Below, in pieces: positions 24,984 to 33,852 of a stretch of DNA of 47,655 bases. The stretch's first letter is position 1. Each line of letters starts with the position of its first letter. Under the pieces are notes generated by a model that had not been told where the DNA came from, did not search any database, and saw only the letters and a program-made list of their open reading frames with translations. The DNA is from Bacteroidales bacterium (GTDB lineage: Bacteria > Bacteroidota > Bacteroidia > Bacteroidales > FEN-979): the NCBI GenBank assembly GCA_030681475.1, contig JAUXWT010000078.1:1-47655 (forward strand), read 5' to 3'. A program made the translations under genes and the position numbers.

Positions 24984-25475
24984 TTATTGTTTTTCGTATT
25001 GCTGGATTTCATCGTGCACATATTCAAGCGCCAAACCGGCCTGCCTGAACATCTCTTCCGACTCTTTTCCGTCATGGTACTGCCTTTCGCAGACCACCCG
25101 CTCGATCCCGCAGTTGATGATCAGCATGGCACATGTACGGCAGGGCGTCATACGGCAGTATAAGGTGGCCTTGTCCAATGAAATACCGAGGCGGGCAGCC
25201 TGACAGATGGCATTCTGCTCGGCATGAACGGTACGCATGCAATGTTGGGTGATCCGTTCATCTTCATGCAGCACCTTTTTCATAAGATGTCCCACCTCGT
25301 CGCAATGCGGCAATCCGCGGGGCGAACCAACATATCCGGTGACAAGGATCTGCCTGTCGCGGGCGATCACACATCCGCTTCGCCCCCGGTCGCATGTCGC
25401 GCGCTCCGATACCGTGTGAGCGATTTGCATGAAGTAGGCATCCCACGAGGGGCGTATATTGGCTGATTGTTCCAT
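24984..25475 (-). CDS. dCMP deaminase family protein
   Basis: 163 residues from ATG 25475; a longer frame (25511) covers the likely promoter and is rejected. It converts dCMP to dUMP for thymidylate synthesis. The zinc site is VHAEQNAI (His, catalytic Glu) and TPCRTCAMLI (two Cys). Upstream are ATCDRGRSGCVI and TGYVGSPRGLPHC, typical of deoxycytidylate deaminase / ComEB. The gene converges with the asparaginase gene (22-bp gap). Confidence 0.93.
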   Translation of the reverse strand: MEQSANIRPSWDAYFMQIAHTVSERATCDRGRSGCVIARDRQILVTGYVGSPRGLPHCDEVGHLMKKVLHEDERITQHCMRTVHAEQNAICQAARLGISLDKATLYCRMTPCRTCAMLIINCGIERVVCERQYHDGKESEEMFRQAGLALEYVHDEIQQYEKQ

Positions 25476-25657
25476 AGGAATGTTAAATTGCCCCGTAAAG
25501 GTACAAATCATTTCATTCGATTATACTTTGCCGGATCGAGATGGCTCATATGCAGATAATCTGTACTTTTGCATCGAATTCATATACAAATGGTTTCTTC
25601 GTTATGTAATTTCTTAAATCCCACCTGAATTTTATTGATCCATAAAACATATATTCC

Positions 25658-28513
25658 ATGAAATCAAAATCCATCTTGTTGTCCGTTGTATTGATAATCA
25701 ACGTGTTGATTGCCGGCGCTGCCAATTTTCGCTTTCTTCCTCATACCATAACACAGCCCGATGGTGCAGTTATCAATTGTTTTGTCTCGGGGGATGAATA
25801 CTTCAACTGGTTACACGACCAGGAGGGTTACACCATTATTCAGGCGAACGACGGATTTTATTATTATGGAATAATCAGCGGAGATTCGGTGGCGCCAACA
25901 GGATGGCTGGCAGGAAAAACCAACCCGGAACAGGTTGGGTTAGCTAAATGGGCAAAAATTTCCCAGGCAAAATATGATCAGCGCAGGGCATTTTACACTG
26001 AAAATACCGACCATTCTGGCAAGGCCCCGCATACAGGGATTCTCAATAACCTGGTAGTATATATCCGTTTCAACGACGACACAGAGTTTACCACAACGCG
26101 TCAGGCGTATGACAATAAATTTAATACCCCCACCGGAAATTCTTTAAAATCCTACTATAACGAGGTATCCTATTCATCTCTTACGATAAGCAGTACACAT
26201 TATCCCGAATGTGTGATGACTACAAATTACTCTTACCAGGATTTCCATGACCGGAACTATTTTGAGCCGTACAATGCAACTTCGAACCCTGGTGGTTATA
26301 ATGGAGGTACCGAACGCACCGAAAGGGAACATACCTTATTGAAGGATGCAATTACCTGGATCAATGTCAATTCGCCGGTGCCGGCCGGATTAAATATAGA
26401 TGGCGATAATGATAACCGGGTTGATAATGTATGTTTTATTATCCGTGGAGGAAACGGGGCCTGGGCAGAGTTGTTGTGGGCACACCGGTGGTCGCTATTT
26501 TCCTATAATGTTTATGTAAACGGGAAACGGGTTTATGATTATACGTTTCAACCGGAAACCCAGGTTGACGTTAAAACCCTTTGCCACGAAATGTTCCATG
26601 CACTCGGCGCTCCTGATCTGTATCATTATACCGAAAACGGAATTGACCCTGTCGGCCCCTGGGATTTGATGGAAAGCGGGGGTGGCCATATGAGCGCCTA
26701 CATGAAATGGAAATACACGAATAATTCATGGATTGGTTCCATACCAACGATTACGGTATCAGGCACCTATACGCTGCAACCTTTATCATCGCCGGAGAAC
26801 AACTGCTATAAAATTGCCTCCCCAAACTCATCGGGTCAGTTTTTCGTCGTGGAATACCGGAAAAAGGAGGGGACCTTTGAAGGCACCATCCCGGGCTCGG
26901 GATTACTGGTTTACCGCATTGACCCATCATCTTCAGGAAATGCAAGCGGCCCTCCGGATGAAGTTTATGTTTACAGGCCGGGAGGAACAACCATTGTCAA
27001 CGGGACTACCAACAATGCATATTTTTCTGCCGGAGTCCACAGAACAAAAATTAATGATCAAACAAGTCCAAGCTCATTTCTTCAAAATGGATCACCGGGT
27101 GGATTGGACATTTCAAAAATTACGGAGGCGGATACCACGATTTCTTTCACTGTAAACGTGATCAATATCAACGATCCTGCTAAATTTTCTGCCATTTCAA
27201 CCAGCAATTCCATAATTATGCTGGAATGGCAAAAAAATCCAATGAACAGCAACGTTGTGATCGCATATGACACCATCGATCAGTTTGGTACGCCGCTTAA
27301 TGGTGTAACCTATACACCGGGTGGGGTTATTCCAGGAGGAGGCCATGTCATCTATACCGGCGCCGCTACAACATTTAACCATACCGGACTTTTACCAAAT
27401 ACACAATATTTCTACAAAGCCTGGTCGGTTTTATCCGGGAGTTCTTATTCTCCGGGGATGGTTCGCAGCGCAGTGACGTTATGCGGGAGTATCGCCACCC
27501 TTCCCTACACCGAAGGATTTGAAGGTAGTTCCGATCGTCCGTCATGTTGGTTTGAAGACAATACCGACCCGGCATGGAGTTTTATCGCAGGCAACGGACT
27601 TGGAGCTGTTTATGGTTATCCGGCCACGGCGCATACCGGCTTACGCAATGCCTGCCTGGTTGATGTCACCACCGCCTCTGATTATAATACCCTGATCACA
27701 CCGTTACTTGATTTGTCGGGATATAGTGATGTTCGATTGAAATTCTGGATGTTCATGCAAAAATGGGGATCAAGGCAGGATGAACTTATGGTTTATTACC
27801 GGACGAACCCGGGTCAGCCATGGGTGTTGCTGGAAAGTTACACCACCTCAATTTCCGCATGGACTGAACAGACGATCAATCTGCCGGCCGGTTCCGAAGA
27901 AATTCAGATCGGTTTTCGCGGCAACGCAAAATGGGCGCTTGGGGTCTGTATTGATGATATCGAAGTCACGGGAACCCCGTTGCCAACATTAAGTATTTCG
28001 CCGGCAAACCAGGACGTTCTCATGTCGCCCGGTTCAACCTCCTTTGTGGTTACCTGCCCCATAAGCTGGACCGCATCCAGCGACTCCCCTTCTTGGTGTA
28101 CCGTGACACCGTCAGGTACAGGTGATGGTCCCATAACGGCCAATTATACTGAGAATACCTCATACAGCAAAAGGATGGCAACCATCACAGTGACGACAGA
28201 TGGGATACCGTCCCAAACGGTAACCGTAACCCAGAACGCCTCCAACATTTCAGTTGGAGAACACTTCCTGGAAGGTATCCGCATCTATCCCAACCCGGCA
28301 AAGGGATTTTTCAGAATTGAAGATGAAGCGGGGAAAAACGATATCCGTGAAGTCATCATTGCTGATTATACAGGACGCGAAGTGATCTCCCGCAAAGTGC
28401 ATGGGGAAAAGGAATTTGATTTTGATCTTTCATCCCTGGCTCAGGGTACCTATACCATTAAACTTAGAGCCGGGCAGGGGATGGCGATCCGTAAACTCGT
28501 CATTATCAGGTAA
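25658..28513 (+). CDS. M6-like metalloprotease, T9SS-targeted
   Basis: 951 residues, ATG 25658, with a signal peptide. Domains in order: a propeptide-like N-terminus (FRFLPHTITQPDG, GYTIIQANDGFYYYG); an M6-type catalytic domain with zinc site CHEMFHALGAPDLYHY (about 308-323) and WDLMESGGGH; and a fibronectin-III-like region. A jelly-roll/MAM-like domain (TLPYTEGFEGSSDRP...WKFW-type strands) follows. Then a BACON domain (ISPANQDVLMSPGSTSFVVT, WCTVTPSGTG, TVTVTQNA), and a type A sorting domain (IRIYPNPAKGFFRI, YTGREVISRK, LAQGTYTIKL). A secreted endopeptidase. Its stop overlaps the convergent kinase gene by 8 bp. Confidence 0.93.
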   Translation: MKSKSILLSVVLIINVLIAGAANFRFLPHTITQPDGAVINCFVSGDEYFNWLHDQEGYTIIQANDGFYYYGIISGDSVAPTGWLAGKTNPEQVGLAKWAKISQAKYDQRRAFYTENTDHSGKAPHTGILNNLVVYIRFNDDTEFTTTRQAYDNKFNTPTGNSLKSYYNEVSYSSLTISSTHYPECVMTTNYSYQDFHDRNYFEPYNATSNPGGYNGGTERTEREHTLLKDAITWINVNSPVPAGLNIDGDNDNRVDNVCFIIRGGNGAWAELLWAHRWSLFSYNVYVNGKRVYDYTFQPETQVDVKTLCHEMFHALGAPDLYHYTENGIDPVGPWDLMESGGGHMSAYMKWKYTNNSWIGSIPTITVSGTYTLQPLSSPENNCYKIASPNSSGQFFVVEYRKKEGTFEGTIPGSGLLVYRIDPSSSGNASGPPDEVYVYRPGGTTIVNGTTNNAYFSAGVHRTKINDQTSPSSFLQNGSPGGLDISKITEADTTISFTVNVININDPAKFSAISTSNSIIMLEWQKNPMNSNVVIAYDTIDQFGTPLNGVTYTPGGVIPGGGHVIYTGAATTFNHTGLLPNTQYFYKAWSVLSGSSYSPGMVRSAVTLCGSIATLPYTEGFEGSSDRPSCWFEDNTDPAWSFIAGNGLGAVYGYPATAHTGLRNACLVDVTTASDYNTLITPLLDLSGYSDVRLKFWMFMQKWGSRQDELMVYYRTNPGQPWVLLESYTTSISAWTEQTINLPAGSEEIQIGFRGNAKWALGVCIDDIEVTGTPLPTLSISPANQDVLMSPGSTSFVVTCPISWTASSDSPSWCTVTPSGTGDGPITANYTENTSYSKRMATITVTTDGIPSQTVTVTQNASNISVGEHFLEGIRIYPNPAKGFFRIEDEAGKNDIREVIIADYTGREVISRKVHGEKEFDFDLSSLAQGTYTIKLRAGQGMAIRKLVIIR

Positions 28514-29060
28514 TTTTTGCCAATACAATCTCAACTTCACGAAACAGATCCTCCTTTGAACCATCGTTGTTAAAGACAAAATCGGCCTGGCTGATGCAAG
28601 CCTGCAGGTTTTGTTTATGAGGATCAGCGGCGCTCATTTCACGGGCTTCATTCTCAACAAAGGTTGTAAAGGATATCTTATCGGTCTCCGACGACCGTTG
28701 AACGATGCGTTCATACCGGAGTTTTGGGTTCGCATCCACGGCAAAAAGGAAAAAATTCCCTTTCTTACGCAATGAGTCTATCTCTCCGGGTGTGCGGATG
28801 CTTTCGATGATGCAGTTCCTGTCCGTCTGGGCAGCTTCGAAGTACAATTGGTCAGTTACATACGAGGAACCGTATTCCCCACGTAACTCGTTCGCAACAA
28901 GCACCATACTGTCGCGGTTCTCAGGTATCCCGCGCCGGTTGATCTCCTTCAGTAGAAAAGCCCGCACCGAATAGTGGTCAAAGCCCTTTTTCGCAACGAG
29001 ATACTCTACTACGGTGCCTTTTCCTGCACCAAGGGTTCCGGTGATACCGATGATCAACAT
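28506..29060 (-). CDS. P-loop nucleotide kinase-like protein
   Basis: 184 residues from ATG 29060. The P-loop GITGTLGAGKGTVVEYL is at the N-terminus, followed by ANELRGEYGSSYVTDQL, CIIESIRTPGEIDSLRK and YERIVQRSSETD. The layout resembles dephospho-CoA kinase / adenylate-kinase-like proteins (CoaE/DUF-type AAA_18). IESIRTPGE recalls an archaeal and eukaryotic group of dephospho-CoA-kinase-like proteins rather than canonical CoaE, so I do not assign a substrate. Tandem 14-mers lie directly before its start. Confidence 0.8.
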   Translation of the reverse strand: MLIIGITGTLGAGKGTVVEYLVAKKGFDHYSVRAFLLKEINRRGIPENRDSMVLVANELRGEYGSSYVTDQLYFEAAQTDRNCIIESIRTPGEIDSLRKKGNFFLFAVDANPKLRYERIVQRSSETDKISFTTFVENEAREMSAADPHKQNLQACISQADFVFNNDGSKEDLFREVEIVLAKIT

Positions 29061-29063
29061 AGT

Positions 29064-29091
29064 AAAATTCAAAAATCAAAATTCAAAAATC
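29064..29091. repeat. Duplicated 14-mer before the kinase start codon
   Basis: AAAATTCAAAAATC occurs twice head to tail (29064-29077, 29078-29091), 3 nt upstream of the minus-strand ATG at 29060. Confidence 0.9.
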
Positions 29092-29135
29092 AAAACCAGT
29101 GCGACTACACAATCTCCAAAAACTCCATACTTTTC

Positions 29136-29180
29136 TGCATTGCCTGCATTGCCTGCATTACCTGCATTGCCTCCATTGTT
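29136..29180. repeat. TGCATTGCC nonamer array
   Basis: Units TGCATTGCC, TGCATTGCC, TGCATTACC, TGCATTGCC and a decayed TCCATTGTT. The array ends 4 nt past the stop of the LOG gene (minus strand, stop at 29185). Confidence 0.9.
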
Positions 29181-29184
29181 TACA

Positions 29185-29778
29185 TTAAATTTCACCCACT
29201 TTGAGTCTTTCGATCCACTTCTCCGCAATGACCGGTTTGTATTGTTCCAGATCCCGGAGCAAATGAACGATGTTGACTCCGTCCAACAACAGTTCCCGGT
29301 GCTCAGGGCGAAGGAATTTTTCTTTCACCGCATGATCCAGCATCCGTAGCAATGGATCAAAAAAACTGTCAACATTCAGCAACCCGATCGGTTTCTTGAT
29401 AATACCAAGTTGGTTCCAGGTCAGTATCTCGAAAATCTCATCCAGCGTTCCATAAGCGCCGGGAAGGGCGATAAATGCATCGGAGAGGTCGGCCATCATA
29501 GCCTTTCGTTCCTGCATCCCTGCCACAATATGCATTTCGGTGAGACCGTCATGGGCCACTTCACGTTCAACAAGCGATTTCGGCATCACCCCAACCACCT
29601 TACCGCCACCGGCAAGCATTGTGTCGGCGAGTACCCGCATCAATCCAACATTGGCGCCTCCGTAAACAAGTGCGATATTTTTGGTAAGGAGATATTCAGC
29701 CAGCATAACAGCCTGGCTGGCATAAAGCGGTTGGCGTCCCATGCTTGAACCACAGAAAACGCAAAGGGTACTGATCAT
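29185..29778 (-). CDS. LOG-family (TIGR00730) Rossmann protein
   Basis: 197 residues, ATG 29778. The family includes cytokinin-activating phosphoribohydrolases (LOG) that cleave nucleoside 5'-monophosphates; bacterial substrates are often unknown. Seen: CVFCGSSMG, LVYGGANVGLM, GVMPKSLVERE, MQERKAMM and the PGGxGTxxE motif as PGAYGTLDEIFEIL. The second Gly of PGG is Ala here, an unusual change in the most conserved motif, so activity may be altered. It is upstream of the kinase gene on the same strand with repeat arrays between. Confidence 0.92.
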   Translation of the reverse strand: MISTLCVFCGSSMGRQPLYASQAVMLAEYLLTKNIALVYGGANVGLMRVLADTMLAGGGKVVGVMPKSLVEREVAHDGLTEMHIVAGMQERKAMMADLSDAFIALPGAYGTLDEIFEILTWNQLGIIKKPIGLLNVDSFFDPLLRMLDHAVKEKFLRPEHRELLLDGVNIVHLLRDLEQYKPVIAEKWIERLKVGEI

Positions 29779-29787
29779 TTATTTCTG

Positions 29788-29818
29788 TATTTTTGTTATT
29801 GATTGGGACTCAAAGGTA
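29788..29818. promoter_or_regulatory. Face-to-face promoters of LOG and AhpD-like genes
   Basis: CAAAGGTA (29811-29818) is TACCTTTG on the minus strand, 33 nt upstream of the LOG start. TATTTTTG (29788-29795) on the plus strand serves the AhpD-like gene. Both match TAnnTTTG; their predicted transcripts overlap across about 20-30 nt. Convincing -33 elements are not seen. Confidence 0.35.
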
Positions 29819-29862
29819 ATCAGAATCCATGGAGTGCCGGAACAAAAATAACAAATCTGCAA

Positions 29863-30462
29863 ATGAAAAGACCATTGGTGTTACCTGCATCTGAAAAGGA
29901 TGACGAAGCGTTGCAAAAGCTGATCGAATTTTACAATGAAACACTGGGGTTTTGTCCAAACAGTGTCAAAACAATGTACCACCGGCCGCAAATCGCATAC
30001 GCCTTTATAGAACTTAACAAGGCAGTGATGAAGAATGATGGTAATGTTTCAAGCGCTTTGAAAAGAATGGTCGGATATATAAGCAGCAATGCGGCGGGGT
30101 GCCGGTACTGCCAGGCGCATACGATCAGGGCAGCTGAAAGATATGGCGCTGAAAATGAAAAGCTTGAGAATATATGGGCATTTAAAACGCATCCGGCATT
30201 CTCAGAAGCGGAAAGGGCTGCCCTTGAATTTGCCCTGGTGAGCTCAACCATACCCAACGCGGTTGACGATGCCATATCGGATAAGCTGAGATTGTATTGG
30301 GATGATGGGGAAATTGTTGAAATCCTGGGTGTTGTAGCTCTTTTTGGCTTTCTGAACCGATGGAATGACGCTATGGGAACCGAAATGGAAAAAGGAGCAA
30401 TTGAGTCTGGTGAAAAACTTCTGAAAAAAAGGGGGTGGACTACCGGTAAGCACAAATATTAA
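29863..30462 (+). CDS. AhpD-like / carboxymuconolactone decarboxylase family protein
   Basis: 199 residues from ATG 29863; an earlier in-frame start at 29803 would overlap the promoter region. All-helical AhpD-like fold. The redox motif GCRYCQAHTIRAA (CxxC, then His) is around residue 90 and is preceded by the conserved Ala/Glu helix. The C-terminal half contains ILGVVALFGFLNRWND as in the peroxidase-related CMD proteins. AhpD-type members reduce peroxides or act as disulfide carriers; the partner is unknown. Confidence 0.88.
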   Translation: MKRPLVLPASEKDDEALQKLIEFYNETLGFCPNSVKTMYHRPQIAYAFIELNKAVMKNDGNVSSALKRMVGYISSNAAGCRYCQAHTIRAAERYGAENEKLENIWAFKTHPAFSEAERAALEFALVSSTIPNAVDDAISDKLRLYWDDGEIVEILGVVALFGFLNRWNDAMGTEMEKGAIESGEKLLKKRGWTTGKHKY

Positions 30463-30516
30463 GTTTGAATTCACGCAAAGTTATATTCAACCCGATCAAG
30501 TAAAAACCCCATTCAG

Positions 30517-31491
30517 ATGTTATACCCTTTAAAATTCAAACCTGTTTTCAAAGAAAAAATCTGGGGTGGCCAAAAGATACTGACCAGTCTGGGGCTTGAC
30601 TTTGCACCACTTCCCAACTGTGGCGAGGCCTGGGCGCTGTCGGGGGTGTCGGGATTCGAGACCATTGTAACCAATGGGTTTCTGGAAGGAAACGAACTCA
30701 ACGAGATCCTTGAAATATACATGGATGATTTGGTGGGGGAGAAGGTTTTTCAGCAACATCCGAAAGAATTTCCGATCCTGATCAAGTTCATTGATGCAAA
30801 CGATTACCTGTCAATTCAGGTACATCCTGACGATATGCTTGCAGCTCGCCGTGACATCGGAAGCGGGAAAAGCGAAATGTGGTATATCCTGGATGCAGAT
30901 CCGGGTGCGGAACTGATCACCGGTTTTAACCGGAAGATGAACGAGGCGACCTACCTGGAATTTCTGAACCAAAAGAGGTTGAAGGAGGCGCTCAATGTTG
31001 AAAAAGTAAAGAAGGGAGATGTGTTTTTTATTCCATCGGGCAGGGTACACGCACTCGGTCCCGGGATCCTGCTGGCCGAAATACAGCAAACCTCCGATAC
31101 CACATACCGCATTTATGACTGGGACCGCGTTGACAGCGAAGGAAAATCACGTGAATTGCATACCGACCTTGCCCTGGAAGCCATCGACTTCAGCCCGGTG
31201 GATACGTACCGGACGAATTACAAGAGTCTCCCAAACAAACCCACCACACTGGTCGAGTGTGTCTATTTTACAACAAACTTGCTGGAACCTGACCGGGAAA
31301 TAAGGAAAGATTACAGCGCCCTTGACTCTTTTGTGATCTATATCTGCGTTGAAGGCAAAGCCGAAATCAGGGCGGATGAAAACAGTCTCACCCTGACGCA
31401 AGGGGAGGTGATTCTTCTGCCGGCTATAATACCGGAGGTTATCATTCTGCCTGAACCCGACATTAAAATTTTGGAAATTTATATCCCGTAA
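30517..31491 (+). CDS. manA: Mannose-6-phosphate isomerase (type I)
   Basis: 324 residues, ATG 30517. It interconverts fructose-6-phosphate and mannose-6-phosphate. The cupin zinc ligands are visible: YLSIQVHPDD (Gln, His), GKSEMWYIL (Glu) and FIPSGRVHALG (His). Also PFKFKPVFKEKIWGG-type start (LKFKPVFKEKIWGGQ) and QQTSDTTYRIYDWDR. Length matches the short Bacillus/Bacteroidota ManA form. The TlpA-like gene begins 36 nt downstream. Confidence 0.95.
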   Translation: MLYPLKFKPVFKEKIWGGQKILTSLGLDFAPLPNCGEAWALSGVSGFETIVTNGFLEGNELNEILEIYMDDLVGEKVFQQHPKEFPILIKFIDANDYLSIQVHPDDMLAARRDIGSGKSEMWYILDADPGAELITGFNRKMNEATYLEFLNQKRLKEALNVEKVKKGDVFFIPSGRVHALGPGILLAEIQQTSDTTYRIYDWDRVDSEGKSRELHTDLALEAIDFSPVDTYRTNYKSLPNKPTTLVECVYFTTNLLEPDREIRKDYSALDSFVIYICVEGKAEIRADENSLTLTQGEVILLPAIIPEVIILPEPDIKILEIYIP

Positions 31492-31498
31492 TTTTTCT

Positions 31499-31506
31499 AT
31501 TTTTGT
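31499..31506 (+). promoter_or_regulatory. -7 element (TATTTTTG) for the TlpA-DUF6029-Omp28 run
   Basis: TATTTTTG lies 21 nt before ATG 31528, matching TAnnTTTG, so the three genes may have their own promoter despite the close manA gene. No -33 element at standard spacing is seen. Confidence 0.35.
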
Positions 31507-31527
31507 GAACAGAAAAACAGCATCATA

Positions 31528-32049
31528 ATGAAAATATTCCGCATTTTCTTACTCCTTGCCTTTATCTCCTCGTCCGCATTTGCCCAGGAGGGTGTATTCA
31601 AATACAAAAAACTCCCCTCTGTCAAGATGAAGACGGTTAGAGGCCTCCCTTTCACGTCCGATAACATTGCAAATAACGGAAAACCCATCATCATCAGTTT
31701 CTGGGCAACCTGGTGCAAGCCTTGTATCCGCGAATTGACCACCATCGCCGATGTTTACGATGAGTGGGTGGAAGAGACCGGCGTAAAATTATACGCCATC
31801 TCGGTAGATGATTCACGTTCGATGACCCTCGTGGCCCCCATGGTCAACGGAAAAGGCTGGGAATATGAGGTGTTGCTTGATCCCAACAGTGATTTTAAGC
31901 GGGCGATGAACGTTGGCCCGATCCCGCATACGTTTCTGCTTAACGGCGAAGGGCAGGTTGTCTTCCAGCATACCTCTTTTTCTGAAGGCGATGAACTGAA
32001 CCTGATCGAAATGGTTCGCAAGCTGAACCGGGGCGAAGCGTTAAAATAG
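31528..32049 (+). CDS. TlpA-like thioredoxin-fold protein
   Basis: 173 residues, ATG 31528, with signal peptide MKIFRIFLLLAFISSSAFAQ, so it acts in the periplasm. The redox centre SFWATWCKPCIREL (CxxC = CKPC) and the cis-proline segment GPIPHTFLLNG are intact, and a central insert (VAPMVNGKGWEYEVLLD) is as in TlpA/ResA proteins. It likely reduces or shuffles disulfides of exported proteins. It is first of a three-gene run with the DUF6029 outer-membrane protein (42-nt gap) and an Omp28-related lipoprotein (45-nt gap). Confidence 0.93.
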   Translation: MKIFRIFLLLAFISSSAFAQEGVFKYKKLPSVKMKTVRGLPFTSDNIANNGKPIIISFWATWCKPCIRELTTIADVYDEWVEETGVKLYAISVDDSRSMTLVAPMVNGKGWEYEVLLDPNSDFKRAMNVGPIPHTFLLNGEGQVVFQHTSFSEGDELNLIEMVRKLNRGEALK

Positions 32050-32091
32050 TAAGAAAGAATTGCGTTTTATCAACTTTATATATTATACACC

Positions 32092-33807
32092 TTGAACAGA
32101 CGAACGTGCTATTTTCTGGGGACAATAATTTTATTGTTCATGGTCCCAGCGGTTACCCGATCGCAGGATGTGTTGAAAGGTGGTGAAGTTCACGGCAGCC
32201 TACAGGCCGATGCCATCTATTACCTTACCGACCCTGAAACCGGGATCACCGACTCAACCCTTGCCGGAAAACTGATCCGGATGAATGCCTTCACAGAGGT
32301 CAATTACTCCCTGGGCAACTTCACCGCCGGAATGCGTTTCGAGGCCTATCTGCCGCCGCTCACCGGTTACGATGCGCAATACAACGGAGCAGGAGTGCCG
32401 TATTGGTATGTTGCATATAAAAATAATTATATCGATATCACTGCCGGTAATTTCTACGAGCAGTTTGGCTACGGAATGATTTTGCGAACTTACCAAGAGT
32501 GGACTTTGGGATTTGATAATTCCCTGCGTGGCCTGCGGATCAAGGTGATGCCTTCAAAAGGGATAACCCTCAAGGGCGTTTATGGCGTTCAGCGATATTA
32601 CTGGGAACCATATAAAGATTTCAACCGGGGAATAGTGAAAGGATTCGATGCAGATTTTTATCTGAATGACATTTTTAAAAACCTGGCCGAATCCAGAGTT
32701 AAACTGACCCTGGGAGGTGCATTCGTCAGCAATTACCAGCAGGGGACCACAAAAGACATACCTTCAGGGGGGAAGATCCTTGCACTGAAATTACCCGAGA
32801 ATATATCCAATTATGGTGGAAGATTCAATTTGAACATCGGTGGTTTCAACTGGTTTACCGAATATGCCCATAAAATAAACGACCCGAATGCACTGAATAA
32901 TTATGTGTATAAAGGCGGTGATGGATTATTCACCAATTTGTCATTTTCTAAACCCGGCCTGGGCATCTCCCTGATGTCGAAGTGGATCGATAACATGAGC
33001 TACAAGTCCGACCGGTCGGTCGTAAATAACATGGTCAGCATCAACTACCTGCCTGCCATTACCAAAGAACATGCCTATGCCCTGGCAAGCATGTACCCCT
33101 ATTCCACTCAGCCGGGTGGCGAAGTGGGGGTGTCGGGAACAGTTACCATGCATTTTCCGAAGAATTCCACCCTCGGAGGTAAAACAGGGATGTCGGTTGC
33201 CGGAAATTTTTCGCAGGTCAATGGTATAAAAAGGTCTCCGGTTAATGATACCACCTACGTCGGACAAACCGGAACACTTGGATATGCCTCAAATTTTTAT
33301 GGCGCCGGCGATATGGTTTTTTTCCAGGATGCCAATCTTGAAGTGACTAAAAAATTCGGAAAAAAATGGAAAGGAATCTTCACCTATCTTTATCAGACCT
33401 ATGATAAAGATGTTATTGAATCGCATGCTCCCGGCGATTTTGGAACGATCTATGCTCAAACAGGCATTGCCGACATTACCTGGAACATCACCAAAAAACA
33501 TGCGCTCCGGTGGGAAATTCAGGGTTTGTGGACCAAACAGGATAAAGGGAACTGGGTCGCCAGCCTACTTGAATTCAGCATCTCGCCATCATGGTTTATC
33601 TCCGTGATGGATCAATACAATTACGGGAACAGTGATGCTTCGCAGCGACTGAATTACTATACCCTGGGTGCTGGTTACACATACCATTCTACGCGGATAC
33701 TGTTCTCTTATGGCAGGCAACGTGAAGGGATCATTTGCGTGGGTGGTGTCTGCCGGTATGTCCCGGCTACAAATGGACTGACCTTGACTATTTCCAGCAG
33801 TTTCTGA
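32092..33807 (+). CDS. DUF6029-type outer-membrane beta-barrel protein
   Basis: 571 residues. The start is TTG 32092: the frame gives a good signal peptide only from there (MNRRTCYFLGTIILLFMVPAVTRSQ), and there is no upstream ATG. The mature part opens LKGGEVHGSLQADAIYYLTD, then FTAGMRFEAYLPPLTGYDAQ, AGNFYEQFGYGMILRTYQEW and LRGLRIKVMPSKGITLKGVYG. These match my recollection of DUF6029 proteins. Alternating aromatic strands run to the aromatic C-terminal end (LTLTISSSF), typical of an outer-membrane barrel. Function unknown; neighbours suggest a link with a periplasmic thiol pathway. Confidence 0.85.
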   Translation: MNRRTCYFLGTIILLFMVPAVTRSQDVLKGGEVHGSLQADAIYYLTDPETGITDSTLAGKLIRMNAFTEVNYSLGNFTAGMRFEAYLPPLTGYDAQYNGAGVPYWYVAYKNNYIDITAGNFYEQFGYGMILRTYQEWTLGFDNSLRGLRIKVMPSKGITLKGVYGVQRYYWEPYKDFNRGIVKGFDADFYLNDIFKNLAESRVKLTLGGAFVSNYQQGTTKDIPSGGKILALKLPENISNYGGRFNLNIGGFNWFTEYAHKINDPNALNNYVYKGGDGLFTNLSFSKPGLGISLMSKWIDNMSYKSDRSVVNNMVSINYLPAITKEHAYALASMYPYSTQPGGEVGVSGTVTMHFPKNSTLGGKTGMSVAGNFSQVNGIKRSPVNDTTYVGQTGTLGYASNFYGAGDMVFFQDANLEVTKKFGKKWKGIFTYLYQTYDKDVIESHAPGDFGTIYAQTGIADITWNITKKHALRWEIQGLWTKQDKGNWVASLLEFSISPSWFISVMDQYNYGNSDASQRLNYYTLGAGYTYHSTRILFSYGRQREGIICVGGVCRYVPATNGLTLTISSSF

Positions 33808-33852
33808 TACGCCTGCCGGAATGAGTGACAAACCGAATAATTTGAAACAATT

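Noticed and set aside
25550-25618. 22-codon frame before the M6 protease
   Set aside because: ATG-to-stop by chance; no conservation evidence or spacing expected of a leader peptide.
29014-29349. 111-residue plus-strand frame containing LPALPALPAL
   Set aside because: Produced by the nonamer array and antisense to the kinase and LOG genes.
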